Below, in pieces: positions 1 through 5,895 of a stretch of 14,493 nt of DNA. Position numbers and translations under genes: made by a program. The DNA is taken from contig JAKLDX010000015.1 in the NCBI GenBank assembly GCA_022703295.1, forward strand, positions 1 to 14,493. The letters run 5' to 3'. Source of the DNA: Candidatus Omnitrophota bacterium. Its GTDB lineage: Bacteria; Omnitrophota; Gorgyraeia; 2-01-FULL-45-10. Below the pieces are notes generated by a model, which saw only the letters and a program-made list of their open reading frames with translations, did no database searches and was not told the origin of the DNA. Every line of letters begins with the position of its first letter. Position 1 is the first letter of the stretch.

Positions 1-661
1 GCCGGTTATCGGTGTCTCGTATCTCTTTCGTGGCCTTTTCGTAAACATCCTTTACCGCCTGCTCCTGGTTAAATTCTACTACGGGCTCGTTCAGTATGTC
101 GTATCCGGCCACAGCGCTGACGTCCTTGTACCTGTCTGCAAGGAAATGCCATAACCTGAAGAATCTGTCTTTGTTAAAATCGCTTGAGAAAAACTCTGGC
201 TTGCCGTAGCAGTCCGAATGCCAGTCCGGATTCTGCGCCCCAGGCGCCGCATGCATATCAAGGATACAGTATATGCCGGTCTTTTCGCACCACTCCACGA
301 CCCTATCGAGGTATTTCAGGCCGTCTTCATTCAAGCTGTATGCCCTGTCCTCGAACTCGACCACCCTGTAATTAAACGGCACCCTTATACAATTAGCGCC
401 CCAGTTTTTTATTATTTCGATGTCTTCTTTGCGTATGAATAATTCCCGCCAGGACGCAACAAAATCGTTAAGGGCTTCCCTGCCGATAGCTTTCTCGAAA
501 GATTCCTTAAAGGCCTTTTCGGGAATGTTCCGCCCGCACATCATGTAGCCTTCCATCATGAGCCATCCGCCCAGGGCTACGCCCTTCAGCATGACAGGAG
601 CGCCGGATTCGTCAACTATTTTTGTCTTTTCAACCTTAAGAAACGGGAGTTTTTGTGCCAT
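1..661 (-). CDS. GH5-family glycoside hydrolase, N-terminal part (C-terminus off the window)
   Basis: This is an open frame of 220 codons from ATG at 661 that runs off the window at base 1 without a stop. The translation carries hallmarks of glycoside hydrolase family 5. LKGVALGGW lies at about residues 25-33, WGANCIRVPFNY at about 87-98, and LDMHAAPGAQN at about 134-144. YDILNEP follows at 187-193, where E192 is the expected acid/base catalyst. The HAAPGAQN motif resembles that of exo-1,3-beta-glucanase-like GH5 enzymes, so a beta-glucan or beta-glucoside substrate is plausible; the nucleophile Glu lies beyond the window. No signal peptide is visible (the start is MAQKLPFLKV), which suggests a cytoplasmic enzyme unless export is non-classical. 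The start is only 40 bp past tRNA-Ser(CGA), with a weak GGCGG ribosome-binding site. Family call confident, substrate not. Confidence 0.88.
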   Translation of the reverse strand, partial: MAQKLPFLKVEKTKIVDESGAPVMLKGVALGGWLMMEGYMMCGRNIPEKAFKESFEKAIGREALNDFVASWRELFIRKEDIEIIKNWGANCIRVPFNYRVVEFEDRAYSLNEDGLKYLDRVVEWCEKTGIYCILDMHAAPGAQNPDWHSDCYGKPEFFSSDFNKDRFFRLWHFLADRYKDVSAVAGYDILNEPVVEFNQEQAVKDVYEKATKEIRDTDNR

Positions 662-700
662 AATTACCGCCTATTTGGGCCCGAAGGCAAAATCGTTTAG

Positions 701-790
701 TGGCGGAGAGGGAGAGATTCGAACTCTCGTACCCCGTAAAGGGTAACACGCTTTCGAGGCGTGCGCCTTCAACCGCTCAGCCACCTCTCC
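701..790 (-). tRNA. tRNA-Ser (anticodon CGA)
   Basis: The gene folds as a 90-nt class II tRNA with an encoded CCA tail (701-703). The acceptor stem pairs GGAGAGG with CCTCTCC and the discriminator is G. The anticodon loop CTCGAAA gives CGA, which reads UCG. The long variable arm pairs TACCC with GGGTA, as expected for tRNA-Ser. The T-arm is GAGAG/TTCGAAT/CTCTC. There is no intron. It appears to have its own promoter at about 875-880, with a strong hairpin in the leader between promoter and tRNA. Confidence 0.97.
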
Positions 791-809
791 GATTGCAATC
801 TATAGACTC

Positions 810-864
810 AGGCAAGCGTCCCGCCCCGTCTAATAGATTATTATGGCGGGACACGCACTTGCCT
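810..864 (-). repeat. Imperfect inverted repeat (hairpin) in the leader of tRNA-Ser(CGA)
   Basis: The outer arms 810-816 and 858-864 (aggcaag/cttgcct) and the inner arms 818-825 and 845-852 (gtcccgcc/ggcgggac) pair perfectly. They are separated by an asymmetric internal loop of 1 nt versus 5 nt. The apical loop holds a further small inverted repeat, TAATA/TATTA. No U-tract follows on either strand, so it is not a standard terminator. It lies between a predicted promoter (875-880) and the tRNA 5' end (790), so it should be transcribed as part of the pre-tRNA leader. Confidence 0.75.
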
Positions 865-874
865 TATTGATTTG

Positions 875-880
875 ATTATA
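875..880 (-). promoter_or_regulatory. Predicted extended -10 promoter for tRNA-Ser(CGA)
   Basis: On the minus strand TATAAT is preceded by TGG, an extended -10 element, and no good -35 can be seen. It sits just after the terminator of the upstream small gene and about 85 bp before the tRNA, so it is well placed to start the tRNA transcript near position 868. The rest of the 791-978 gap is the hairpin at 810-864 and the terminator at 912-951. Confidence 0.5.
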
Positions 881-911
881 CCAAAAACTAACCACTAAAG
901 TAAACTGCCTT

Positions 912-951
912 CAAAACAAAAGGATACCGCTTTTAAGTCCTTGCGGTATCC
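912..951 (-). terminator. Rho-independent terminator of the 89-aa exported-protein gene
   Basis: On the minus strand a perfect 9-bp stem GGATACCGC/GCGGTATCC (943-951 with 922-930) has a 12-nt loop and is followed by TTTTGTTTT. It lies 27 bp after the gene stop. The descending arm with its leading A-run is the same 13-base string found in the terminator of the paralogous gene at 1338-1374. Confidence 0.88.
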
Positions 952-978
952 CTTTGATAGTAATAAAAATATTATTAT

Positions 979-1248
979 TTATTGTCTTGCCGACATCTGC
1001 CTTGCTTTCGCAGACCCTTCCTTTATGCCATCGGCCGTATGCTGAAAGATCGTGACCTTATCTCCCGGGAACGGTTTTATCTTGTCCTTCTCGCTGTACT
1101 TAAAATCCCTGATAGGATCGGTTATTTTGTTATACAACGGCTTCTTTTTGTATTCCTCCCTGCTCATACCGCAGACGGTGTCAGCGAATACGGGCAGTGC
1201 AGTGACAAATACGGCTACTATAATTATTAGTGCGGCTATTTTCTTCAT
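979..1248 (-). CDS. Small exported protein, paralogue A (89 aa, unknown function)
   Basis: The family is not recognised. An N-terminal Sec signal peptide is clear: MKK, then a hydrophobic stretch, then ALPVFA with predicted cleavage before DTVCGM. The mature part of about 67 residues is charged and lysine-rich, with one cysteine. It shares a conserved core with the neighbouring gene at 1424-1663: VCGM, REEY, KK, LYNK, DPI, DFK and EKDKIKP occur in the same order. It has no lipobox, so the cysteine is not a lipid anchor. The start is supported by an AAAGGGGG Shine-Dalgarno 7-8 nt upstream. It forms a monocistronic unit with its own sigma70-like promoter (1282-1310) and terminator (912-951). 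A small periplasmic protein is likely. Confidence 0.85.
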   Translation of the reverse strand: MKKIAALIIIVAVFVTALPVFADTVCGMSREEYKKKPLYNKITDPIRDFKYSEKDKIKPFPGDKVTIFQHTADGIKEGSAKARQMSARQ

Positions 1249-1281
1249 TCCGGCGCCCCCTTTCTTTTTATTGTTAAGATA

Positions 1282-1310
1282 ATTATACCTTCGGAAATCT
1301 AAATTTGCAA
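1282..1310 (-). promoter_or_regulatory. Sigma70-type promoter of the 89-aa gene
   Basis: On the minus strand TTGCAA (1305-1310) is followed by a 17-bp spacer and a perfect TATAAT (1282-1287). The sequence is nearly identical to the promoter of the paralogue at 1698-1726, including most of the spacer, so the promoter was duplicated together with the gene. Confidence 0.82.
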
Positions 1311-1337
1311 GGAAGCCTGCAAATTTTTATATAGCCG

Positions 1338-1374
1338 AAAATAAAAGGATACCGCCCTGAAGCGATATCCTTTT
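1338..1374 (-). terminator. Rho-independent terminator of the 79-aa exported-protein gene
   Basis: On the minus strand a 9-bp stem, GGATATCGC with GCGGTATCC, contains one G-U wobble and a 6-nt loop, and is followed by TTTTATTTT. It lies 50 bp after the stop. It is closely related to the terminator at 912-951. The remaining 1311-1337 and 1375-1423 stretches show nothing else. Confidence 0.87.
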
Positions 1375-1423
1375 ATCCGAAACTCTGTAGTTCTTAACCT
1401 GTTTGCTGATGTTCGTTCTAATA

Positions 1424-1663
1424 CTATTTCGTTTTCTCTATGCTATTTGCCGTGTCCTGGAATACGTTCGATTTTTCCATGGTAAGCGGCTTTATTTTAT
1501 CTTTCTCTTTAAGCTTAAAATCCTTTATCGGATCGACTACCTTATTATACAGCGATTTTTTTCTGTATTCCTCCCTGGTCATGCCGCAAACGTTATCCGC
1601 AAACGCGGGCAGCGCCGATACGACCATCATAATAATAATTATTAATGCAGCTATTCTTCTCAT
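1424..1663 (-). CDS. Small exported protein, paralogue B (79 aa, unknown function)
   Basis: The family is not recognised, but this is clearly a paralogue of the 89-aa protein at 979-1248. It starts with a Sec signal peptide, MRRIAALIIIIMMVVSALPAFA, with likely cleavage before DNVCGM. The mature segment keeps the single Cys, REEYRKK, LYNKVVDPIKDFK and EKDKIKP, then diverges and ends about 10 residues earlier. The start is supported by a purine-rich AAGGAAGGGGG ribosome-binding region. Promoter 1698-1726 and terminator 1338-1374 make it monocistronic. Keeping both copies suggests a useful dosage or divergent roles, but no function can be assigned. Confidence 0.85.
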   Translation of the reverse strand: MRRIAALIIIIMMVVSALPAFADNVCGMTREEYRKKSLYNKVVDPIKDFKLKEKDKIKPLTMEKSNVFQDTANSIEKTK

Positions 1664-1697
1664 ACCTCTACCCCCTTCCTTTCTTTGTTATTAAACA

Positions 1698-1726
1698 ATT
1701 ATACCTTCGGAAACCGAAATTTGCAA
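1698..1726 (-). promoter_or_regulatory. Sigma70-type promoter of the 79-aa gene
   Basis: On the minus strand TTGCAA (1721-1726) is followed by a 17-bp spacer and a perfect TATAAT (1698-1703). The 3' part of the spacer (TTTCCGAAGG) is identical to that of the promoter at 1282-1310. Confidence 0.82.
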
Positions 1727-1828
1727 GTGCTGTTATATTTTGTCATAATCTTTTGGCAAATGTATAATTCTAGTATAAATTCCCCCGCCCCGTTCGTTCA
1801 TTAGATTCCCCCTGCGCTCGCATAGCTC

Positions 1829-1847
1829 GATTCGGGCCAGCCGAATC
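1829..1847 (-). repeat. Short hairpin downstream of tRNA-Ser(UGA)
   Basis: A 7-bp perfect stem (gattcgg/ccgaatc) encloses a 5-nt loop. It lies about 50 nt past the tRNA 3' end, with no T-run, so a terminator role is doubtful. Its 5' arm on the minus strand is part of an 11-nt stretch complementary to the T-arm and acceptor side of the tRNA itself. Nothing else was seen in 1727-1897. Confidence 0.5.
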
Positions 1848-1897
1848 CTACCACAGCACGCGTAACATAAAGCTGAGTAAGACCGACGGCATAATAC

Positions 1898-1987
1898 TGG
1901 CGGAGGAGGTAGGATTCGAACCCACGGTGGGCTTACGCCCACAACAGCTTTCAAGGCTGCCGCGATCGACCACTCTGCCACTCCTCC
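1898..1987 (-). tRNA. tRNA-Ser (anticodon UGA)
   Basis: This 90-nt class II tRNA has an encoded CCA (1898-1900). The acceptor stem pairs GGAGGAG with CTCCTCC and the discriminator is G. The anticodon loop CTTGAAA gives UGA, which reads UCA (and other UCN codons by wobble). The long variable arm is GTGGGC/GTAA/GCCCAC. There is no intron. It lies 74 bp after the metallopeptidase gene with no terminator between, so it may be cotranscribed with the serS operon. The immediate 5' flank TATAGATTGCAA is shared with tRNA-Ser(CGA). Confidence 0.97.
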
Positions 1988-2061
1988 GCTTGCAATCTAT
2001 AAACTTATCTTAAGCGCCTTCGTCCGCTCAACTGCAGCAGCGGGATCTAAGCCCAACAATT

Positions 2062-2736
2062 TTAAGAAAAAAGCTGCTTTACTATGCCTATATACACGCT
2101 TTTGGAATAAAGCCACGTATCGATAAAAAACTTCTTTTCCGAAAACGACGGAAACATAAGGCTGAAAATAAGCGATATTACCGCTATGTTAAGTGCGTAG
2201 ACCAGCACTATCGAAAAGAAATACCCGCTCTTAACTATATCCGGCTGCCTGACCTTCATAACCTCTATTGTCGATATCATATGAAACGCGAGCGCGAATC
2301 CTATCAGGAATATGAAGACCTTGTGGTTAACATTATAAGATGCCGCCACCAAAAAATACACTATCGCGATAATGATGGCATATATCGGCACAAAATAAGG
2401 GCTTAACTCTACCACCGTATTTGTCTTGGTGGTCCCTACGCTGCCGCCCTCCGACGATGCCTTAAACGACTTTATCTTTCCTCCCATAACCCATGAGACA
2501 CCCGCGTGCACAGCCTCGTGACCCAGCACGTAAAGATAAGTGGGCTTATAAAAGAGAACGTGCAAAAAAGTGTAGCTCGCCACGCCCCACAAAAATGAGT
2601 TGAGGCTGCCGGAGAGTTCTTTTATGAGTATGAGATTTTTATAAAAGGCTATCGATATACCGAATGCGACCGGTATTATCAAAACACCTATCGCGAATTT
2701 TAAAAATAACTTTACGATGCCCTTCTTCTCAGCCAT
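2062..2736 (-). CDS. Integral-membrane zinc metallopeptidase, M50-like
   Basis: The 224-residue polytopic membrane protein carries HEAVH at residues 73-77, a gluzincin/M50-type HExxH that would supply two zinc-binding histidines and the catalytic glutamate. The motif lies within a hydrophobic stretch, as in intramembrane (site-2-like) proteases. GGKIKSFKASSEGG follows at about 85-98, and ELSPYFVPIYA at about 110-120. QPDIVKSGYFFS at about 164-175 contains D166, a candidate third zinc ligand (inference). About five hydrophobic segments are visible, near 10-33, 45-72, 114-132, 138-156 and 172-195. It begins 5 bp after the serS stop with an AAAGG site inside serS, so it is the last protein gene of that operon. 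No PDZ domain is present. The substrate is unknown; cleavage of a membrane-anchored regulator is only a family-level possibility. Confidence 0.8.
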   Translation of the reverse strand: MAEKKGIVKLFLKFAIGVLIIPVAFGISIAFYKNLILIKELSGSLNSFLWGVASYTFLHVLFYKPTYLYVLGHEAVHAGVSWVMGGKIKSFKASSEGGSVGTTKTNTVVELSPYFVPIYAIIIAIVYFLVAASYNVNHKVFIFLIGFALAFHMISTIEVMKVRQPDIVKSGYFFSIVLVYALNIAVISLIFSLMFPSFSEKKFFIDTWLYSKSVYIGIVKQLFS

Positions 2737-2741
2737 CAGTT

Positions 2742-4013
2742 TTAAGCCTTTATCGTATCCAGGCCGTCCATATACGGAACCAGCGCCTTCGGCACCCTTA
2801 TGCTTCCGTCTTTATTCTGATAATTCTCTAAAATAGCTACGACGAGCCTGGCGAGCGCCACGCCCGAGCCGTTCAATGTATGGACAAACGCTATCTTTTT
2901 CGAATCTTTCTGCCTGTACCTGATACTGGCGCGCCTTGCCTGGAAATCGGTAAAGCAGGAACAACTTGAAACCTCCAGGTAAGCGTCGGCACCCGGCGCA
3001 TAAAGTTCGATATCGTAACATTTGGCGGCAGCGAAAGAGATGTCACCCGTCGCAAGAAGGAGCACTCTGTAAGGCAGCTCCAGCAATTGCAGGACATCTT
3101 CCGCGTCATTCAGTAGTTTTTCCAACTCATCGAAAGAGCCTTCCGGCTTTACGAATTTCACGAGCTCAACCTTATCGAACTGATGGACCCTTATGAGGCC
3201 TTTTGTGTCTTTGCCGTAAGAGCCTGCCTCCCTCCTGAAACACGCGGTATAGGCGGTATAATATATGGGCAGGCGGTCTTCTTCCAGTACTTCATTCGAA
3301 TGAATATTGGTAACAGGCACTTCCGCTGTAGGTATGAGGAACAGGTCCTCATCCTTAAGCTTATACATGTCCTCTTCCAGTTTAGGGAGCTGGCCCGTGC
3401 CTGTCATGCTGCGCCTGTTTACAAGGAACGGCGGGAATACTTCTTTATAACCATGTTTCTTTGTGTGAAGATCCAGCATAAAGTTTATAAGCGCTCTTTC
3501 GAGCCTGGCCCCCAGCCCCATATACAATATGAAATTGGAACCTGTTATTTTCGTGGCCACGCCAAAATTTATAATCCCGAGCGCTTCGGCAAGTTCGACA
3601 TGGCCTTTAGGATTAAAGTCAAATACGGGGGTTTTGCCCCAAGATTTGACTATTTTATTAGCTTCCGGACCGCCAACAGGCACTGATTTATCGGGTATAT
3701 TTGGGATTGTATATGTAAATTTGGCTATTTTTTGGTCAATTTCCTCCACTTTTTTATCAAAATCTGCTATTTTTTGGGAAACGACCTTCATATTGCCAAT
3801 TATGTCCTTCGGGTTCTTTTTTTCCTTAATAAGGGCCGCTATTTCATCGTTTGCCTTGTTCCGTTCGGCTTTAAGCGTCTCCGTCTCCACTAGCAGTTTT
3901 CTTCGCTCTTCGTCCAGCCTTATCAGTTCGTCTACGTCCAGCTTCAGATTCCTGTTCTTCAGTGCTTCTTTGACCGTATCCGCATTTTCTCTTATGAATT
4001 TAATATCTAACAT
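2742..4013 (-). CDS. serS: Seryl-tRNA synthetase
   Basis: The 423-residue class II aminoacyl-tRNA synthetase attaches serine to tRNA-Ser in the cytoplasm. The N-terminal helical arm (about 30-100), rich in Glu and Lys with heptad character, is the coiled coil that contacts the long variable arm of tRNA-Ser. The catalytic core has TAE at 229-231, motif 2 around FRREAGSYGKDTKG (259-272) and HQFDKVE (277-283), SSCSCFTDFQARR (349-361), and motif 3 LNGSGVALARLVVAILENYQ (380-399). Length is normal for bacterial SerRS. The start is supported by AAGGGG overlapping the rtcB stop 4 bp upstream, so it is cotranscribed and probably coupled with rtcB. Two tRNA-Ser genes lie downstream on the same strand. 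Confidence 0.98.
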   Translation of the reverse strand: MLDIKFIRENADTVKEALKNRNLKLDVDELIRLDEERRKLLVETETLKAERNKANDEIAALIKEKKNPKDIIGNMKVVSQKIADFDKKVEEIDQKIAKFTYTIPNIPDKSVPVGGPEANKIVKSWGKTPVFDFNPKGHVELAEALGIINFGVATKITGSNFILYMGLGARLERALINFMLDLHTKKHGYKEVFPPFLVNRRSMTGTGQLPKLEEDMYKLKDEDLFLIPTAEVPVTNIHSNEVLEEDRLPIYYTAYTACFRREAGSYGKDTKGLIRVHQFDKVELVKFVKPEGSFDELEKLLNDAEDVLQLLELPYRVLLLATGDISFAAAKCYDIELYAPGADAYLEVSSCSCFTDFQARRASIRYRQKDSKKIAFVHTLNGSGVALARLVVAILENYQNKDGSIRVPKALVPYMDGLDTIKA

Positions 4014-4017
4014 TTTT

Positions 4018-5475
4018 TCACCCCTTGATTACACCTAATGGCCTCATACGGCATACCCGTTTTGAAATGCCCGCACCCTCAACTACGCTGACGACTTCAT
4101 TGACATTCTTATACGCTTCGGGCGCTTCTTCTGCGAGAGTTTCCCTGCCGCTCGATTTCACTATTATACCCTTATTTTCCAATTCGCGCGATATAGATCT
4201 GCCGCGGCACGCGTGAATCGCCGCTGAGCGCGACATCAGCCGCCCTGCCCCGTGACACGTGGAGTAAAACGTTTCTTCGGCCCTTTTCGTGCCGACCAGA
4301 AGATACGAATTCCTTCCCATATCTCCGGGTATTATAACAGGTTGCCCGCATTTTTTGTACTTTTCCGGTATTTCCGGATGGCCTGGAGGAAATGCCCTGG
4401 TCGCGCCTTTTCTGTGGACGCACAGCGTCCTCTCTTTTCCATTTATATTATACTTTTCTATTTTCGCGATATTATGGGCTACATCATATACGAGGTCCAT
4501 CCCGAGATCCTTCGGCCCCATATTGAAAACCTTCTCGAAAACACCGCGCGCAAGATGCATCAGGCACTGGCGGTTCGCCCAGGCGTAATTCGCCGCGCAC
4601 CTCATGGCGCCCAGGTACGCTTTTCCTTCGTCGGAATTGACCGGCGCACACGCAAGCTGCCTGTCCGGTACGCTTATGCCGTATTTCGAAAGACAGTGCA
4701 AAAAGTCCTTGGAATATTCATCGCAGACCTGATAGCCGAGGCCGCGCGAGCCTGAATGTATCATAAGCGTCACGGAGCCCTTTTCCAGAGAAAATACTTC
4801 CGCGGCAGTCCCGTCGTAAACTTCATCCACCACCTGGACTTCGAGAAAATGATTCCCGCTGCCAAGCGTGCCCGACTGGTTCTTCCCGCGCTCATAAGCC
4901 CTCGGCGATACGCTGTCCGGATCCGCGCCTTTTACAGCGCCGCGCTCTTCCGTATATTCGAGGTCTTCTTGCCTGCCGTAACCGTGGTCCACAACCCATT
5001 TCGAGCCTTCGACAAGAAGTTTTTTTTCATCGCTGCCGGTTATTTTTATATCGCCTTTGGAACCTACACCCGCGGGGACGTCGTTGTAAAGGCCGTAGAC
5101 AAGGTCCTTAAGCTTCGGCGCGAGATCTTTTTCTTTTAAATTTGTCCTGACAAGCCTCATGCCGCAGTTTATATCGAACCCCACGCCGCCCGGAGATACC
5201 ACGCCGCCGGCATCGACATCCGTTGCCGCCACGCCGCCGATCGGAAAGCCGTATCCCCAGTGGGCGTCCGGCATGGCCATGGAATATTTTACGATGCCCG
5301 GCAGGAACGCGACATTCGCGACCTGCTCCGCCGCCTTATCTTTGCAGATATCTCCCAGCATCTTCTCGTCGGCGTATATTACGCCGTCGACGAGCATCCC
5401 GCTCTTATAGCTTTTAGGGATGCACCACCTGTAATCGTCTATTTTTTCTATGGGCCCCTGCCAGATGGTCTTCAT
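4018..5475 (-). CDS. rtcB: RNA-splicing ligase RtcB
   Basis: The 485-residue protein is a GTP- and Mn-dependent RNA ligase that joins a 2',3'-cyclic phosphate or 3'-phosphate end to a 5'-OH end. Key residues align in order with those known from Pyrococcus RtcB: D101 and C104 (GFDINCG), H209 (SGNHFLE), H240 (MIHSGSRG) and H334 (DVAHN). H408 in STCHGAGR is the expected GMP-accepting histidine. MPDAHWGYGFPIGG (68-81) and SPGGVGFD are also typical. The ATG overlaps the archease stop by 4 nt (ATGA) and no Shine-Dalgarno is visible, so translation probably depends on coupling to archease. The length and motif set match the archaeal/eukaryotic-type enzyme that uses archease. No rtcA or rtcR lies in the window. 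Likely jobs are tRNA or other RNA repair. Confidence 0.97.
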   Translation of the reverse strand: MKTIWQGPIEKIDDYRWCIPKSYKSGMLVDGVIYADEKMLGDICKDKAAEQVANVAFLPGIVKYSMAMPDAHWGYGFPIGGVAATDVDAGGVVSPGGVGFDINCGMRLVRTNLKEKDLAPKLKDLVYGLYNDVPAGVGSKGDIKITGSDEKKLLVEGSKWVVDHGYGRQEDLEYTEERGAVKGADPDSVSPRAYERGKNQSGTLGSGNHFLEVQVVDEVYDGTAAEVFSLEKGSVTLMIHSGSRGLGYQVCDEYSKDFLHCLSKYGISVPDRQLACAPVNSDEGKAYLGAMRCAANYAWANRQCLMHLARGVFEKVFNMGPKDLGMDLVYDVAHNIAKIEKYNINGKERTLCVHRKGATRAFPPGHPEIPEKYKKCGQPVIIPGDMGRNSYLLVGTKRAEETFYSTCHGAGRLMSRSAAIHACRGRSISRELENKGIIVKSSGRETLAEEAPEAYKNVNEVVSVVEGAGISKRVCRMRPLGVIKG

Positions 5476-5891
5476 ACGTCAAAAATTATTTCGACCTGAT
5501 ACCCCTCGGCCGTCTTTTTTATCTCGAGGCCGCTGTAAGTTGCGGCTTTTATCTCGGTCTTCAGCCGGTTCCTGTTTACCCCGACCGGACGGCCGTAAAT
5601 TTTCGCTTTCAGCTTCTTCTCGCTGAATTCCCATATCTCGAACTTCGAAAATATTATAGACTTGGTGTAAAAATTATAGAGAAGCTCATCCAGCCATGAC
5701 ACGAGAAGCTCTTCGTATCCTTCGCCCTCTACTTCGACGGCGCGCGCAACCGTGGCCTCCAGCCCCTCGAGGTCCGCGATTATGTCGAACATGGCAAATG
5801 CCGCGTTTTCGAAAAGCTCTTTCAGGTCCTTACCGTATATTCTCGCCCCTATATCGGCCGTATGGGAAAATTGTTCGTATTTTTTCGTCAT
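5472..5891 (-). CDS. Archease (RtcB activator)
   Basis: The 139-residue protein matches the archease family, which promotes RtcB guanylylation and multiple turnover. HTADIGARIYG lies at 10-20, with D13 a likely metal ligand. The segment ELLVSWLDELLYNF (about 80-93) is characteristic. The protein ends in IIFDV, where penultimate D138 matches the conserved C-terminal aspartate. Length is typical. It overlaps rtcB by 4 nt and starts 4 bp after the exonuclease-WYL gene, so it sits in the same operon as its functional partner. No signal peptide is present; it should be cytoplasmic. Confidence 0.95.
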   Translation of the reverse strand: MTKKYEQFSHTADIGARIYGKDLKELFENAAFAMFDIIADLEGLEATVARAVEVEGEGYEELLVSWLDELLYNFYTKSIIFSKFEIWEFSEKKLKAKIYGRPVGVNRNRLKTEIKAATYSGLEIKKTAEGYQVEIIFDV

Positions 5892-5895
5892 GGCG

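Noticed and set aside
558..746. A 62-codon plus-strand frame
   Set aside because: It covers the GH5 start and part of tRNA-Ser(CGA) on the opposite strand and has no ribosome-binding site.
979..1663. The two small proteins as lipoproteins because of their cysteine
   Set aside because: The cysteine lies four residues after the predicted A-D cleavage site and lacks a lipobox context.
1842..1918. Possible integration attachment site at the tRNA-Ser(UGA) 3' end
   Set aside because: The repeated 11 nt is inverted rather than direct, and no integrase or phage gene is present.
1733..1981. An 82-codon minus-strand frame
   Set aside because: It runs through the whole tRNA-Ser(UGA) and its trailer and has low-complexity content; it is a tRNA-derived artefact.
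3183..4755. Long plus-strand frames opposite serS and rtcB (up to 169 codons)
   Set aside because: They are antisense shadows of well-conserved genes; the translations show no domain and no ribosome-binding site.
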